Source: Mycolicibacter icosiumassiliensis (GTDB taxonomy: Bacteria > Actinomycetota > Actinomycetes > Mycobacteriales > Mycobacteriaceae). From it: a stretch of 44,330 nucleotides of DNA. The stretch spans positions 1 to 44,330 of the forward strand of contig NZ_LT546170.1 in assembly GCF_900078685.2 (NCBI RefSeq), given 5' to 3'. Below are positions 32,551-39,970 of the stretch, one piece after another. Numbering within the stretch: the first letter of the stretch is position 1; every line of letters starts with the position of its first letter. The translations under genes and the position numbers were made by a program. The notes beneath the pieces are model-generated. The model was not told the origin of the DNA, did no database searches, and saw only the letters and a list, made by a program, of their open reading frames with translations.

Positions 32551-33792
32551 TTGACATCAACGCAATCAGCTTGTCCGTTCGGTTCGGGTTTCGACTTCAC
32601 CGACCCGGATGTTCTGCTTCACGGCATGCCGATCACCGAGTTCGCCGAGCTGCGCAAGACAGCGCCGGTGTGGTGGAACGAGCAGCCGTCGCACAGCAAT
32701 ATCTTCGATGACGGCGGCTACTGGGTCATCAGCAAACACCAACACATCAAAGAGATCTCGCGCGACAACGACGTGTGGTCGACCAACGCCAAGGGCGCGG
32801 TCATGCGACTGCCCGACGGCATCACCGCCGACCAGCTGGACCTGACCAAGGCGTTGTTGATCAACCACGATCCGCCCGAGCACACCCGGCTGCGCAAGCT
32901 GGTGTCACGACTGTTCACGCCGCGGTCCGTCGCTGCGCTGGAGGAGACGCTGGCCCAGTCGGCCCGCGAAATCGTCGCCGCGGCGGCCGAGAAGGACAGC
33001 GGCAATTTCGTCGACGACATCGCGATGCGACTGCCGCTGTTGGCGATCGCCGATCTGCTCGGGGTTCCCGAGGCCGATCGGGAGAAGCTGTTTCACTGGA
33101 CCAACTCGATCATGAACACCGATGACCCGGACTTCGACTCCGATCCGGCCATGGCCAACGCCGAGTTGATGGGCTACGCCTACACCATGGCCGAGGAGCG
33201 GCGGCGCTGTCCGGCCGACGACATCGTCACCCGACTGGTCCAGGCCGACATCGACGGCGAATCGCTCGGCGAGACCGAATTCGCATTCTTCGTCATCCTG
33301 CTGGCGGTCGCGGGCAACGAGACCACCCGCAACGCCATGACGCACGGCATCAACGCGTTCGCCGAACACCCGGACCAGTGGGAGCTCTACAAGCGGCAGC
33401 GGCCCGAGACCGCCGTCGACGAGATCGTCCGCTGGGCGACCCCGGTGCACTGCTTCCAGCGCACCGCCAAGGTCGACACCGAGATCGGCGGGGTGGCCAT
33501 CGGCCAAGGGCAGCGGGTCGGGTTGTTCTACAGCTCGGCCAACTACGACGAAGAGGTCTTCGACCGGCCGTTCAGTTTCGACATCCTGCGCGATCCCAAC
33601 CCGCACCTGGCGTTCGGCGGGCAGGGCACCCATTACTGCATCGGCGCCAACTTGGCCCGGATGGAGATCCGGCTGATCTTCGACGAAATCGCCAACCAGC
33701 TCCCCGATATCACGAAGCTGGCCGAGCCCCGCCGACTGCGTTCCGGCTGGATCAACGGCGTCAAAGATCTGCAGGTCGCCTACCACGGTTAG
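32551..33792 (+). CDS. Cytochrome P450 of the CYP125-like type
   Basis: 413 residues from TTG 32551 (MTSTQSACPFGSGFDFTDPD); AAAGG lies about seven bases before it, and an in-frame GTG at 32542 is an alternative. By eye it follows CYP125, the cholesterol C26 hydroxylase, over most of its length: GFDFTDPD, FAELRKTAPVWWN, HTRLRKLVSRLFTPR, GNETTRNAMTHGINAFAEHPDQWELYK (I-helix) and DEIVRWATPVHCFQRTA (ExxR). The haem loop is FGGQGTHYCIGANLARMEI, then RRLRSGWINGVKDLQV. CYP125 enzymes oxidise the sterol side chain terminal methyl. Whether this paralogue is a true CYP125 or a sister subfamily (CYP124/CYP189-like groups exist) needs an alignment. It is the last gene of the continuous operon; adhB follows after 143 bases. 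Confidence 0.82.
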   Translation: MTSTQSACPFGSGFDFTDPDVLLHGMPITEFAELRKTAPVWWNEQPSHSNIFDDGGYWVISKHQHIKEISRDNDVWSTNAKGAVMRLPDGITADQLDLTKALLINHDPPEHTRLRKLVSRLFTPRSVAALEETLAQSAREIVAAAAEKDSGNFVDDIAMRLPLLAIADLLGVPEADREKLFHWTNSIMNTDDPDFDSDPAMANAELMGYAYTMAEERRRCPADDIVTRLVQADIDGESLGETEFAFFVILLAVAGNETTRNAMTHGINAFAEHPDQWELYKRQRPETAVDEIVRWATPVHCFQRTAKVDTEIGGVAIGQGQRVGLFYSSANYDEEVFDRPFSFDILRDPNPHLAFGGQGTHYCIGANLARMEIRLIFDEIANQLPDITKLAEPRRLRSGWINGVKDLQVAYHG

Positions 33793-33897
33793 GCCGTCGG
33801 CAGCGCGAATCGGCGGTGCGGCGATAGGGGTTCGACGGGCTTCGAACGAACCCTCCCGCCGCCCGGTAGTCGGTTATAGGCTCCGAGTAGGGGACTG

Positions 33898-33909
33898 CCG
33901 GACGTCCGG
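33898..33909. promoter_or_regulatory. 12-base palindrome upstream of adhB
   Basis: CCGGACGTCCGG is a perfect palindrome 27 bases before the adhB GTG. TAGGCT (33877-33882) is a candidate -10 box just upstream of it, so a protein bound here would block the start of transcription. No clear -35 is seen. The core GGAC-GTCC resembles the GGACA-TGTCC half-sites of the tetR operator, though shorter. Confidence 0.35.
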
Positions 33910-33935
33910 AAATTCAAAAGGAAAGCAGGTTCGCG

Positions 33936-35063
33936 GTGAAGACAAAGGGTGCGTTGCTCTGGGAGTTCAACAAGCCGTGGTCGGTCGAGGAGATCGAGAT
34001 CGGTGACCCCCAGAAAGACGAGGTCAAGATTCAGATGGAGGCGGCCGGCATGTGCCACTCCGACCACCACCTGATGACCGGCAGCATCCCCATGGCCGGC
34101 TTCCCGGTCCTCGGCGGACACGAGGGCGCCGGCATCGTCACCGAGGTCGGCCCCGGGGTGGAAGACATCGCCCCCGGCGACCACGTGGTGCTGTCCTTCA
34201 TCCCGTCCTGTGGCAGCTGTCCGACCTGTCAGTCCGGACTGCGCAACCTGTGCGACCTGGGCGCCGGGCTGCTCAACGGCGTGGCGGTCAGCGACGGCAC
34301 CTTCCGCGTCACCGCGCGCGGCGAAGGCGTCTACCCGATGACACTGCTCGGCACGTTCTCACCGTGGATGGTGGTGCACAAGTCCTCGGTGGTGAAGATC
34401 GACCCGTCGATTCCGTTCGAGGTGGCCTGCCTGGTCGGCTGCGGCGTCACCACCGGCTACGGGTCGGCCGTCCGCAGCGCCGACATCCGCCCGGGTGAGG
34501 ATGTCGCGATCGTCGGTGTCGGCGGTGTCGGAATGTCGGCACTGCAGGGCGCGGTCAATGCCGGCGCCCGCAATATCTTCGTCATCGACCCGGTGGACTG
34601 GAAGCGCGACCAGGCACTGAAGTTCGGCGCCACCCACGTCTACCCGGACATCTTCGCCGCGATGGGCGGCATGATGGAGGTCACCCACGGCCTGATGGCC
34701 CGCAAGGTGATCGTCACCGTCGGCGAGGTGCACGGCGCCGACGTCGACAACTACATGATCTTGACCGCCAAGGGCGGAACCTGCGTGCTGACCGCAATGG
34801 GGTCCATGCTCGACAACCAGGTCACGCTCAACCTGTCGATGCTGACGCTGCTGCAGAAGAACCTGCAGGGCACCATCTTCGGCGGCGGAAACCCGCAATA
34901 CGACATCCCGCAGCTGCTGTCGATGTACCAGGTCGGCAAGCTGAACCTGGACGACATGGTGACCCGCCAGTACAAGCTGGAGCAGATCAACGAGGGCTAC
35001 CAGGACATGCTGGACGGCAAGAACATTCGCGGCATCATCCGCTACACCGACGCCGATCGCTAG
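33936..35063 (+). CDS. adhB: Zinc-dependent alcohol dehydrogenase AdhB (NDMA-type, Rv0761c-like)
   Basis: 375 residues, the same length as M. tuberculosis AdhB. Catalytic zinc ligands are in GMCHSDHHL and GGHEGAGIV, and in LVGCGVTTGYG. The structural zinc lobe is SCGSCPTCQSGLRNLC with four cysteines. The cofactor loop is IVGVGGVGMSALQGAVNAGA, followed by VIDPVDWKRDQA with Asp favouring NAD(H). Members of this group are annotated as NDMA-dependent alcohol dehydrogenases with tightly bound cofactor. The start is GTG 33936; AAAAGG upstream is rather far (about 15 bases). It ends before a strong inverted repeat. It could oxidise alcohols made by the P450s upstream. Confidence 0.92.
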   Translation: MKTKGALLWEFNKPWSVEEIEIGDPQKDEVKIQMEAAGMCHSDHHLMTGSIPMAGFPVLGGHEGAGIVTEVGPGVEDIAPGDHVVLSFIPSCGSCPTCQSGLRNLCDLGAGLLNGVAVSDGTFRVTARGEGVYPMTLLGTFSPWMVVHKSSVVKIDPSIPFEVACLVGCGVTTGYGSAVRSADIRPGEDVAIVGVGGVGMSALQGAVNAGARNIFVIDPVDWKRDQALKFGATHVYPDIFAAMGGMMEVTHGLMARKVIVTVGEVHGADVDNYMILTAKGGTCVLTAMGSMLDNQVTLNLSMLTLLQKNLQGTIFGGGNPQYDIPQLLSMYQVGKLNLDDMVTRQYKLEQINEGYQDMLDGKNIRGIIRYTDADR

Positions 35064-35122
35064 CGCGGCGGAGCCGGGCGCAGCGGGTCGGCGTTAAGGC
35101 ACCGCCGATCGCTAGACCACCC

Positions 35123-35183
35123 GTTGACACTGCGCTGAGGCCGAAGAAGTGCGAGAAGCACCCGCCCTCAGCGCAGAATCAAC
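35123..35183. terminator. Bidirectional terminator between adhB and yceI-like gene
   Basis: CTGCGCTGAGG (35130-35140) pairs perfectly with CCTCAGCGCAG (35166-35176). Outside a two-base mismatch, GTTGA (35123-35127) pairs with TCAAC (35179-35183). The loop contains a small inner hairpin, GTGC-GAGAA-GCAC. It lies between convergent genes and has no T run on either side, like many mycobacterial terminators. Confidence 0.7.
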
Positions 35184-35189
35184 GACGAA

Positions 35190-35720
35190 CTAGGCAGGCC
35201 GAAAGACCAGACTGGCCTTGAGCTTGGTCCGGTTGCCGACCATGCCCAGAAAGTTCCCCTCCACCGCGAACTGCTTACGGGTCACAGTCGCTTCGGTGGT
35301 CAGTCGGACACCGCCGTCTTCGAGCGGGGACACCTCGACCTTCAACGGCAACGGTCCGGTAATGCCCTTGACGGTCAGTTCGGCGTCCAACCGGGCGACA
35401 TCGCCGCCGGCCGGCTCCCCACCGGTGACCACCACGGTGATGTCGGGGTAATGGTCGGTATTGAAGAAGTTCGATCGGCGCAGGTCGTGGTCACGAGTGC
35501 CCAGTCCGGTGTTGATCGAGGCGGCCTTGATATCGACCCTGCCCGACACCGTCTTGTCGTCCTTGATCTCGCCACTGCCGCTGAATTCGGTGAACGCGCC
35601 CCGGACTTTCAGCGCGCCCCACATGGTTCCGTTCTCGAATCGGATACTTGACTGCCCAGGATCCAGATTCCAAGTTCCCACTGCCTTAGGACTGCTGAGA
35701 AATGTTGCGACAGATGACAT
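35190..35720 (-). CDS. YceI family protein
   Basis: 176 residues. The lipocalin-like YceI fold is recognised from GTWNLDPGQSSIRFENGTMWGALKVRGAFTEFSGSGEI, SINTGLGTRDHDLRRSNFFNTDHYPDITVVV (the H-x-x-L-R-x-x-x-F-x-x-x-x-Y-P signature) and the closing strands. Family members bind polyisoprenoid or amphiphilic ligands. Here there is no signal peptide, so it is probably cytoplasmic, as in many actinobacteria. ATG 35720 is preceded by GGAGGAG, a strong ribosome-binding site. It replaces Rv0760c (a ketosteroid-isomerase-like gene) in the position between adhB and the HIT gene, compared with the M. tuberculosis order I remember. It is divergent from the HIT gene. Confidence 0.88.
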   Translation of the reverse strand: MSSVATFLSSPKAVGTWNLDPGQSSIRFENGTMWGALKVRGAFTEFSGSGEIKDDKTVSGRVDIKAASINTGLGTRDHDLRRSNFFNTDHYPDITVVVTGGEPAGGDVARLDAELTVKGITGPLPLKVEVSPLEDGGVRLTTEATVTRKQFAVEGNFLGMVGNRTKLKASLVFRPA

Positions 35721-35819
35721 CTCATCTCCTCCGCCTCTGGCGTGGCAAGCCCGCACGATGGGTATCAGCTCGTCCTCGATAATACGCAGCAGCAGCCGTT
35801 TAATCTGGCACTCGGCGCA

Positions 35820-35825
35820 TATGCT
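35820..35825 (+). promoter_or_regulatory. -10 box for leaderless transcription of the HIT gene
   Basis: TATGCT ends six bases before ATG 35832, the normal spacing for a transcript starting at the start codon in mycobacteria. The -35 region is not well conserved. Confidence 0.4.
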
Positions 35826-35831
35826 GATCCC

Positions 35832-36236
35832 ATGACCACCGTGTTCACCAAAATCATCAACCGGGAGCTGCCGGGTCGGTTCGTTTACGAGGACGACGAT
35901 GTCGTCGCCTTCTTGACCATCGAGCCGATGACCCAGGGCCACACACTGGTGGTACCCCGCGCCGAGATCGACCAGTGGCAAGACATCGACGGCGCCGCCT
36001 TCGCCCGGGTGACGGCGGTGGCGCAGAAGATCGGCAAAGCGGTGTGCCGAGCGTTCGACACCGAGCGGGCCGGCATGATCATCGCCGGCCTAGAAGTCCC
36101 CCACCTGCACGTCCACGTCTTTCCGACCCGCAGCCTGTCCGATTTCGGCTTCGCCGGCGTAGACCGCAATCCCTCGGCGGAATCGCTGGACGAGGCGCAG
36201 GCCAAGATCAAGGCCGCACTGGCCGAACTGGGCTGA
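35832..36236 (+). CDS. HIT (histidine triad) family nucleotide hydrolase (Rv0759c-like)
   Basis: 134 residues. The triad motif PHLHVHVFP (H-x-H-x-H) is at about residues 94-102, and the N-terminal TVFTKIINRELPGRFVYEDDDVVAFL is the usual HIT opening. Such proteins hydrolyse nucleoside phosphoramidates or related compounds. ATG 35832 is supported by the -10 box for leaderless transcription and by the start MTTVFTKI. The upstream frame adds an unrelated 30-residue leader. The gene converges on phoR with three bases between the stops. Confidence 0.9.
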   Translation: MTTVFTKIINRELPGRFVYEDDDVVAFLTIEPMTQGHTLVVPRAEIDQWQDIDGAAFARVTAVAQKIGKAVCRAFDTERAGMIIAGLEVPHLHVHVFPTRSLSDFGFAGVDRNPSAESLDEAQAKIKAALAELG

Positions 36237-36239
36237 GAC

Positions 36240-37703
36240 TCAAACGATCTCAGCGGGCAACTCGGCCGAGCGGGCCGAGGTATCGGCAAGACGCGGCAGC
36301 GAGACCCGGAACGTGCAGCCCTGGCCCGGCGGAGAGCTGACGGTGACCGAGCCGTGGTGCGCCCGGGTCAGCGAGTCGACGATCGACAACCCCAATCCGG
36401 TGCCGCCGCTGGCCCGCGCCCGCGATGAGTCGGTCCGGAAGAATCGTTCGAAGACCCGCTCCACATCCTGCTCGCTCATTCCTGGCCCCTGGTCGATGAC
36501 CTCAAGGATGGCGTCGTCACCCTCGGTGCCGACCCGCACGGTGACCGCAGTCTCCTCCGGGGTGTGCTGCAGCGCATTGGAGACCAGATTGCTCAGCACC
36601 TGCCGCAGCCGCGCTTCGTCGCCGAGCACCTCCGGGGTCCCGGGGCCGTCGAAGACTTCAAGTTGGACGGTGCGATTCGGTGCGATAGCCCGGGCGTCGT
36701 GCACAGCGTCGGTGGCCAACACCAACAGGTCGACCCAGTGCCGCTCCAGCGGACGCTGGGCATCGGTTCTGGCCAGCAGCAGCAGGTCCTCGACGAGCAG
36801 GCCCATCCGGCGGGCTTCGCTTTCGATGCGCGACATCAGCAACTCCACGTCGCGGGCTGCACCCTGCCGGTACAGCTCAGCGAAGCCGCGAATCGTGGTC
36901 AGTGGGGTGCGCAGTTCGTGGCTGGCATCGGTGATGAACCGCCGCATCCGCTCCTCGGAGATCCGCGCGCTGTCCGCCGACGCCGCCGAGGAGGCCACCG
37001 CCTCCTGGATCTGCGCCAGCATGCCGTTGAGCGCCAACGTGAGCCGTCCGACTTCGGTACGCGGATCACGTTCGGGAACCCGACTGTCCAGCTGCCCGGC
37101 AGCGATTGCCGCCGCGGTCCGTTCGACCTCGGCCAACGGTCGCAGGCTGCGGTTGACCACCACATAGCCGGCGGCGCCCAACACCAGCAGCACCCCGACG
37201 CCGATCGTCACCCGCCACCAGGCCAGGTAGCGCAGGGTGGCCCGGGGATCGGACAGGTCCCTGGCCACGGTGATCAGCCTGCCGTTCTCGCCGTGCACCG
37301 ACAACGCCCGCCACTGCACGCCCGACCCGTCCACGGAGCCGATCGTGATCGGCTCCGATCCCACGTCGTTGTCCGGCGGCAGCAACGGCTCGGCGTTCTG
37401 GTCATTGACGACGGTCCAGATGCTGCCGTCGGGGTCGACGTCGCGGACGTAGAAGCTCGTCGGCGGCCGGCCGGGATTGGGGTCCTCCCCCTCCCGCGAC
37501 GGCAGTCGGCCGCGCTGTTCCAGGGCCCAGCCGTGGGCGGCGTCGATGAGCGTGGCGTCGATCCTGCCGATCAGACGGTGCCGCAAAATCGTGGTCACGG
37601 CATACCCCTGCGCGAGCAACCCGATAGCCACCATGGCCAGGGTGGCAGCGACCAGGCTGACTTTCAGCGGCAAGATGTCCCGAAGGGGTTTGACCGTCCC
37701 CAT
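36240..37703 (-). CDS. phoR: Two-component sensor histidine kinase PhoR
   Basis: 487 residues. Membrane segments lie at about 14-38 and 165-186, flanking an extracytoplasmic sensor loop (about 40-163). A HAMP domain follows with RRSLRPL-like NRSLRPLAEVERTAAAI (about 184-235). The dimerisation/phosphoacceptor motif ITDASHELRTPLTTIRGF has the phospho-His at 262. The ATPase part shows NLVSNALQHT (N box), DQGPGMS (G1) and GGTGLGLSI (G2). The sequence matches M. tuberculosis PhoR (Rv0758) closely by eye over the kinase core. PhoR phosphorylates PhoP and controls envelope lipid and virulence genes in M. tuberculosis. It follows phoP by 63 bases in the same operon. The sensor loop differs more than the kinase, as expected for this domain. 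Confidence 0.95.
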   Translation of the reverse strand: MGTVKPLRDILPLKVSLVAATLAMVAIGLLAQGYAVTTILRHRLIGRIDATLIDAAHGWALEQRGRLPSREGEDPNPGRPPTSFYVRDVDPDGSIWTVVNDQNAEPLLPPDNDVGSEPITIGSVDGSGVQWRALSVHGENGRLITVARDLSDPRATLRYLAWWRVTIGVGVLLVLGAAGYVVVNRSLRPLAEVERTAAAIAAGQLDSRVPERDPRTEVGRLTLALNGMLAQIQEAVASSAASADSARISEERMRRFITDASHELRTPLTTIRGFAELYRQGAARDVELLMSRIESEARRMGLLVEDLLLLARTDAQRPLERHWVDLLVLATDAVHDARAIAPNRTVQLEVFDGPGTPEVLGDEARLRQVLSNLVSNALQHTPEETAVTVRVGTEGDDAILEVIDQGPGMSEQDVERVFERFFRTDSSRARASGGTGLGLSIVDSLTRAHHGSVTVSSPPGQGCTFRVSLPRLADTSARSAELPAEIV

Positions 37704-37766
37704 ATGTTTCGACCTATAACCCGTTTCCGGCCTTCACCGGCCGCAGTGGTTCGTCGCGGCTCGCAT

Positions 37767-38486
37767 TCATCGCGGCTCGCGCAACACATAACCGACCCCG
37801 CGCAGCGTGTGCAACAAGCGCTTGTCGCCGGTGTCGATCTTGCGTCGTAGGTAGGAGACATAAGACTCCACCACGTTGACGTCGCCACCGAAGTCATAGC
37901 GCCAGACGTGGTCGAGGATCTTCGGCTTGCTCAGCACCGTGCCGGCATTGATCACGAAGTACCGCAACAGCGTGAACTCGGTGGGCGACAACGACACCGG
38001 CTGGCCGGCCTTCCACACTTCGTGGGTGTCCTCGTCAAGCTCGATGTCGGCGAACGTCAGCCGGGAGTTGCGCGGCTCCTGGGCGCCCTTACCCGCCCGG
38101 CGCAGGATGACCCGCAGCCGCGCCACCACCTCCTCCAGGCTGAACGGCTTGGTCACGTAGTCGTCGCCGCCGAGGGTCAGCCCGGTGATCTTGTCCTGCA
38201 GCGAGTCACGCGCGGTCAAGAACAGCGCCGGGGCGTCGATGCCGTCGGCGCGAAGCCGGCGCAGCACCCCGAATCCGTCCATGCCCGGCATCATCACGTC
38301 GAGGATCACCGCGTCCGGCCGGACCTCGCGCGCGCGATCGAGCGCGGCTGGTCCGCTGGAGGCGGTGTAGACCTCGAATCCCTGGAATTTGAGGCTGACC
38401 GAGAGCAGCTCGACGATGTTGGTTTCGTCGTCGACGACGAGAACTCGGGCTTCCGGTGCGGCGTCTTGCGCAGCTATTGCTCCCAT
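37767..38486 (-). CDS. phoP: Response regulator PhoP (OmpR family)
   Basis: 239 residues. The receiver domain (about 13-127) has acidic residues D19/D20, the phosphoacceptor D63 in VILDVMMPG, Thr in FLTARD and Lys in VTKPFS. The C-terminal winged helix (about 140-239) contains LSPTEFTLLRYFVINAGTVLSKPKILDHVWRYDFGGDVNVVESYVSYLRRKID. This matches PhoP (Rv0757). PhoP activates lipid synthesis and secretion genes in M. tuberculosis. ATG 38486 gives the usual short tail before the receiver. TATTTT on the minus strand (38518-38513) is a possible -10 box. The pair is convergent with the HIT gene and phoP is divergent from the decapeptide-repeat gene. Confidence 0.95.
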   Translation of the reverse strand: MGAIAAQDAAPEARVLVVDDETNIVELLSVSLKFQGFEVYTASSGPAALDRAREVRPDAVILDVMMPGMDGFGVLRRLRADGIDAPALFLTARDSLQDKITGLTLGGDDYVTKPFSLEEVVARLRVILRRAGKGAQEPRNSRLTFADIELDEDTHEVWKAGQPVSLSPTEFTLLRYFVINAGTVLSKPKILDHVWRYDFGGDVNVVESYVSYLRRKIDTGDKRLLHTLRGVGYVLREPR

Positions 38487-38594
38487 AACGTCAATTCCCT
38501 CGCAACACGATCAAAATAGCCTGGATGCTGGCTGTACGTTCGTTGTCAATCAAACTAGCTGATGGCGGCTCACCGTCGCCCCTAGACTGGCCAA

Positions 38595-39338
38595 ATGTTG
38601 GTCAAGCAGCTGATTGCCGTGTCCACCGCCCCGGCGCGCATCGGTCTGTCGATCGCCGACGCCAGTCTCGGCGTCGCCACGACGGCGCTCGGACTGGCCC
38701 GTCAGGCGCTCGGCGACGCCGGAAAGCAGGGCACGAACAGCTCGATGGCGCACATGCTGGGCCTGGACGACACCATCGCCCGGGCCAATCGGCTGGCCAA
38801 GCTGATGGACGACGACGCACCGCTGGGACGTGCGCTGGCGCCGGGCGGTCCGGCCGACCGACTGCTGGCACCGGGCGGCCTGGTGGACCAGCTGACCGGG
38901 CCGGGCGGGGTGATCGACCGGCTCACCGCCGAGGGCGGCGGGCTACAGCGGGCGCTGCAGCCCGGTGGCCTGGTGGATCAGCTGACCGACGAAGACGGGT
39001 TAATCGAACGATTGCTGGCCGAAGACGGCCTGGCCGACCGGCTGCTGTCCGAAGGCGGGCTGATCGACAAGCTGACCGCCCGCAACGGGCCCCTGGAGCA
39101 GCTCGCGGGCGTCGCCGACACCCTGAGCCGGCTGGCCCCCGGCATGGAAGCTCTGGAGCCGGCGATCGAGACCCTGCAGGAAGCGGTGATCGCGCTGACG
39201 ATGGTGGTGAACCCACTGAGCAATATCGCCGAGCGCATCCCGCTGCTGCCGCGGCGATCCAGTCGGCGCACGTCGGCCCGGACGGTGCGCTCCCAACGGG
39301 TGATCGACACCGATGTCCCAAGTGCCGACGGCCCCTGA
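38595..39338 (+). CDS. Decapeptide-repeat protein beside phoP (Rv0756c position)
   Basis: 247 residues, no signal peptide. Residues 1-45 contain a hydrophobic, amphipathic stretch (ARIGLSIADASLGVATTALGLARQALG). Residues 71-170 consist of ten tandem ten-residue units with consensus L-x-P/E-G-G-L-x-D-x-L, the first degenerate. Residues 171-220 are helical (LAPGMEALEPAIETLQEAVIAL), and the tail is basic (RRSSRRTSARTVRSQR). Gly-Gly turns every ten residues with Leu at fixed positions suggest a solenoid or a regular series of short amphipathic helices. The function is unknown. TAGACT (38583-38588) ends six bases before the ATG, indicating leaderless transcription. It is divergent from phoP and in the place of Rv0756c (from memory). 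Confidence 0.7.
   Translation: MLVKQLIAVSTAPARIGLSIADASLGVATTALGLARQALGDAGKQGTNSSMAHMLGLDDTIARANRLAKLMDDDAPLGRALAPGGPADRLLAPGGLVDQLTGPGGVIDRLTAEGGGLQRALQPGGLVDQLTDEDGLIERLLAEDGLADRLLSEGGLIDKLTARNGPLEQLAGVADTLSRLAPGMEALEPAIETLQEAVIALTMVVNPLSNIAERIPLLPRRSSRRTSARTVRSQRVIDTDVPSADGP
38805..39104 (+). repeat. Ten tandem 30-base units coding a decapeptide repeat
   Basis: Nine clear units (38835-39104) plus one degenerate unit (38805-38834) each encode ten residues with the pattern LxPGGLxDxL; later units read LxEDGLxxRL. The DNA copies differ at many third positions, so the repeat is old and kept at protein level. Confidence 0.85.
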
Positions 39339-39353
39339 ACGCAGACCGGTGCC

Positions 39354-39473
39354 TCAATAGGACCGGCCATCGGCGTACCGCTGTCGCCGGTAGTTGCGAC
39401 CGTTGCCGCGATTCCTCGCTTTGTACGTCGGCAGCTGACTGTCACAGTTGGGACAAACGAGCCGCAGATTCTC
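39354..39473 (-). pseudogene. C-terminal remnant of an HNH endonuclease
   Basis: The minus strand encodes, up to TGA 39354-39356, a stretch of about 39 residues. It begins ENLRLVCPNCDSQ, continues through TYKARNRGNGRNYRRQ and ends RYADGRSY. This is the end of HNH nucleases in which the zinc-finger CPNC follows ENL and the protein closes with a YADGKSY-like tail. The preceding HHxNGDxxDNR half of the HNH motif is missing: upstream of ENL the frame reads unrelated residues and soon meets the tRNA-Thr 3' end 41 bases away. I see no start codon with a ribosome-binding site, so I treat it as a truncated gene. Confidence 0.6.
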
Positions 39474-39513
39474 ACCGACACAAGGCGACGCTATCCCTAT
39501 GGGCCGACAGAAA

Positions 39514-39589
39514 TGGAGCCGCGTGAGAGACTCGAACTCTCGACATCCGCTTTACAAGAGCGACGCTCTACCAACTGAGCTAACGCGGC
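39514..39589 (-). tRNA. tRNA-Thr (anticodon UGU)
   Basis: 76 bases on the minus strand with the 3' CCA encoded (complement of 39514-39516). The acceptor stem is GCCGCGU with ACGCGGC, the D-arm is AGCUCAGUUGGUAGAGC, and the T-arm carries the GUUCGAGUC loop. The anticodon loop CUUGUAA (TTACAAG on the plus strand, near 39552-39558) gives anticodon UGU, reading ACA threonine codons. All four stems pair well by eye. Confidence 0.95.
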
Positions 39590-39883
39590 CGGGCCGGCTC
39601 AAGGAGCCGTGGCGATTGTACGACGGGACGATGCCCTCCAATCTCCCGCTCCCGCCGACTCGAGCCGACGGAGGCGCGAGCCGGCGCTGTCGATGCCGCC
39701 TAGTTGGCAGAAACTCACGGAACAAGCGCCGTGGTAAGCGAGCCGTCGTCAATCCAATCCGGACTGGGGGCTCCACCGCCGGCTGATGGCACACGCCCCC
39801 CGAAGCCCTGCCGGTTTCCCCGGCGGTCGCGCGGGCGCCCCCGCCGAGCCCCCTTCCGATCATCGTTTTCATTCGACGATTCG
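39590..39883. other. Intergenic region between tRNA-Thr and the exported repeat protein, no gene seen
   Basis: About 290 bases without a convincing gene. A short hairpin, CGGCTC (39595-39600) with GAGCCG (39604-39609) around AAG, lies next to the tRNA 5' end. The remainder is GC-rich. An open frame on the minus strand across it is Arg/Pro-rich and runs through the tRNA, so I do not call it. Confidence 0.5.
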
Positions 39884-39913
39884 TTGACTGATGCGCATTT
39901 ATATGCTTACGCT
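39884..39913 (+). promoter_or_regulatory. Predicted promoter of the exported repeat protein
   Basis: TTGACT (39884-39889), an 18-base spacer and TACGCT (39908-39913). The -10 box continues into CATTC, as in the promoter at 4470-4499 (TAAGCT + CATTC). The spacer contains GCAT-TTAT-ATGC, a small inverted repeat. The leader of about 50 bases is unusually AT-rich for this window and ends in GGGGGAG before ATG 39971. Confidence 0.5.
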
Positions 39914-39970
39914 CATTCACTAACGAAGTAAATCTTAATTCGCAGTCAGCGATCTAGATGGGGGAGATTC

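Noticed and set aside
38513..38540. PhoP autoregulatory box upstream of phoP
   Set aside because: GCTGTAC (38531-38537) resembles one half of a PhoP site, but the expected second half four bases away matches only three of seven positions.
39552..39920. 122-codon minus-strand frame running through tRNA-Thr
   Set aside because: It crosses the tRNA, is Arg/Pro-rich and shows no domain.
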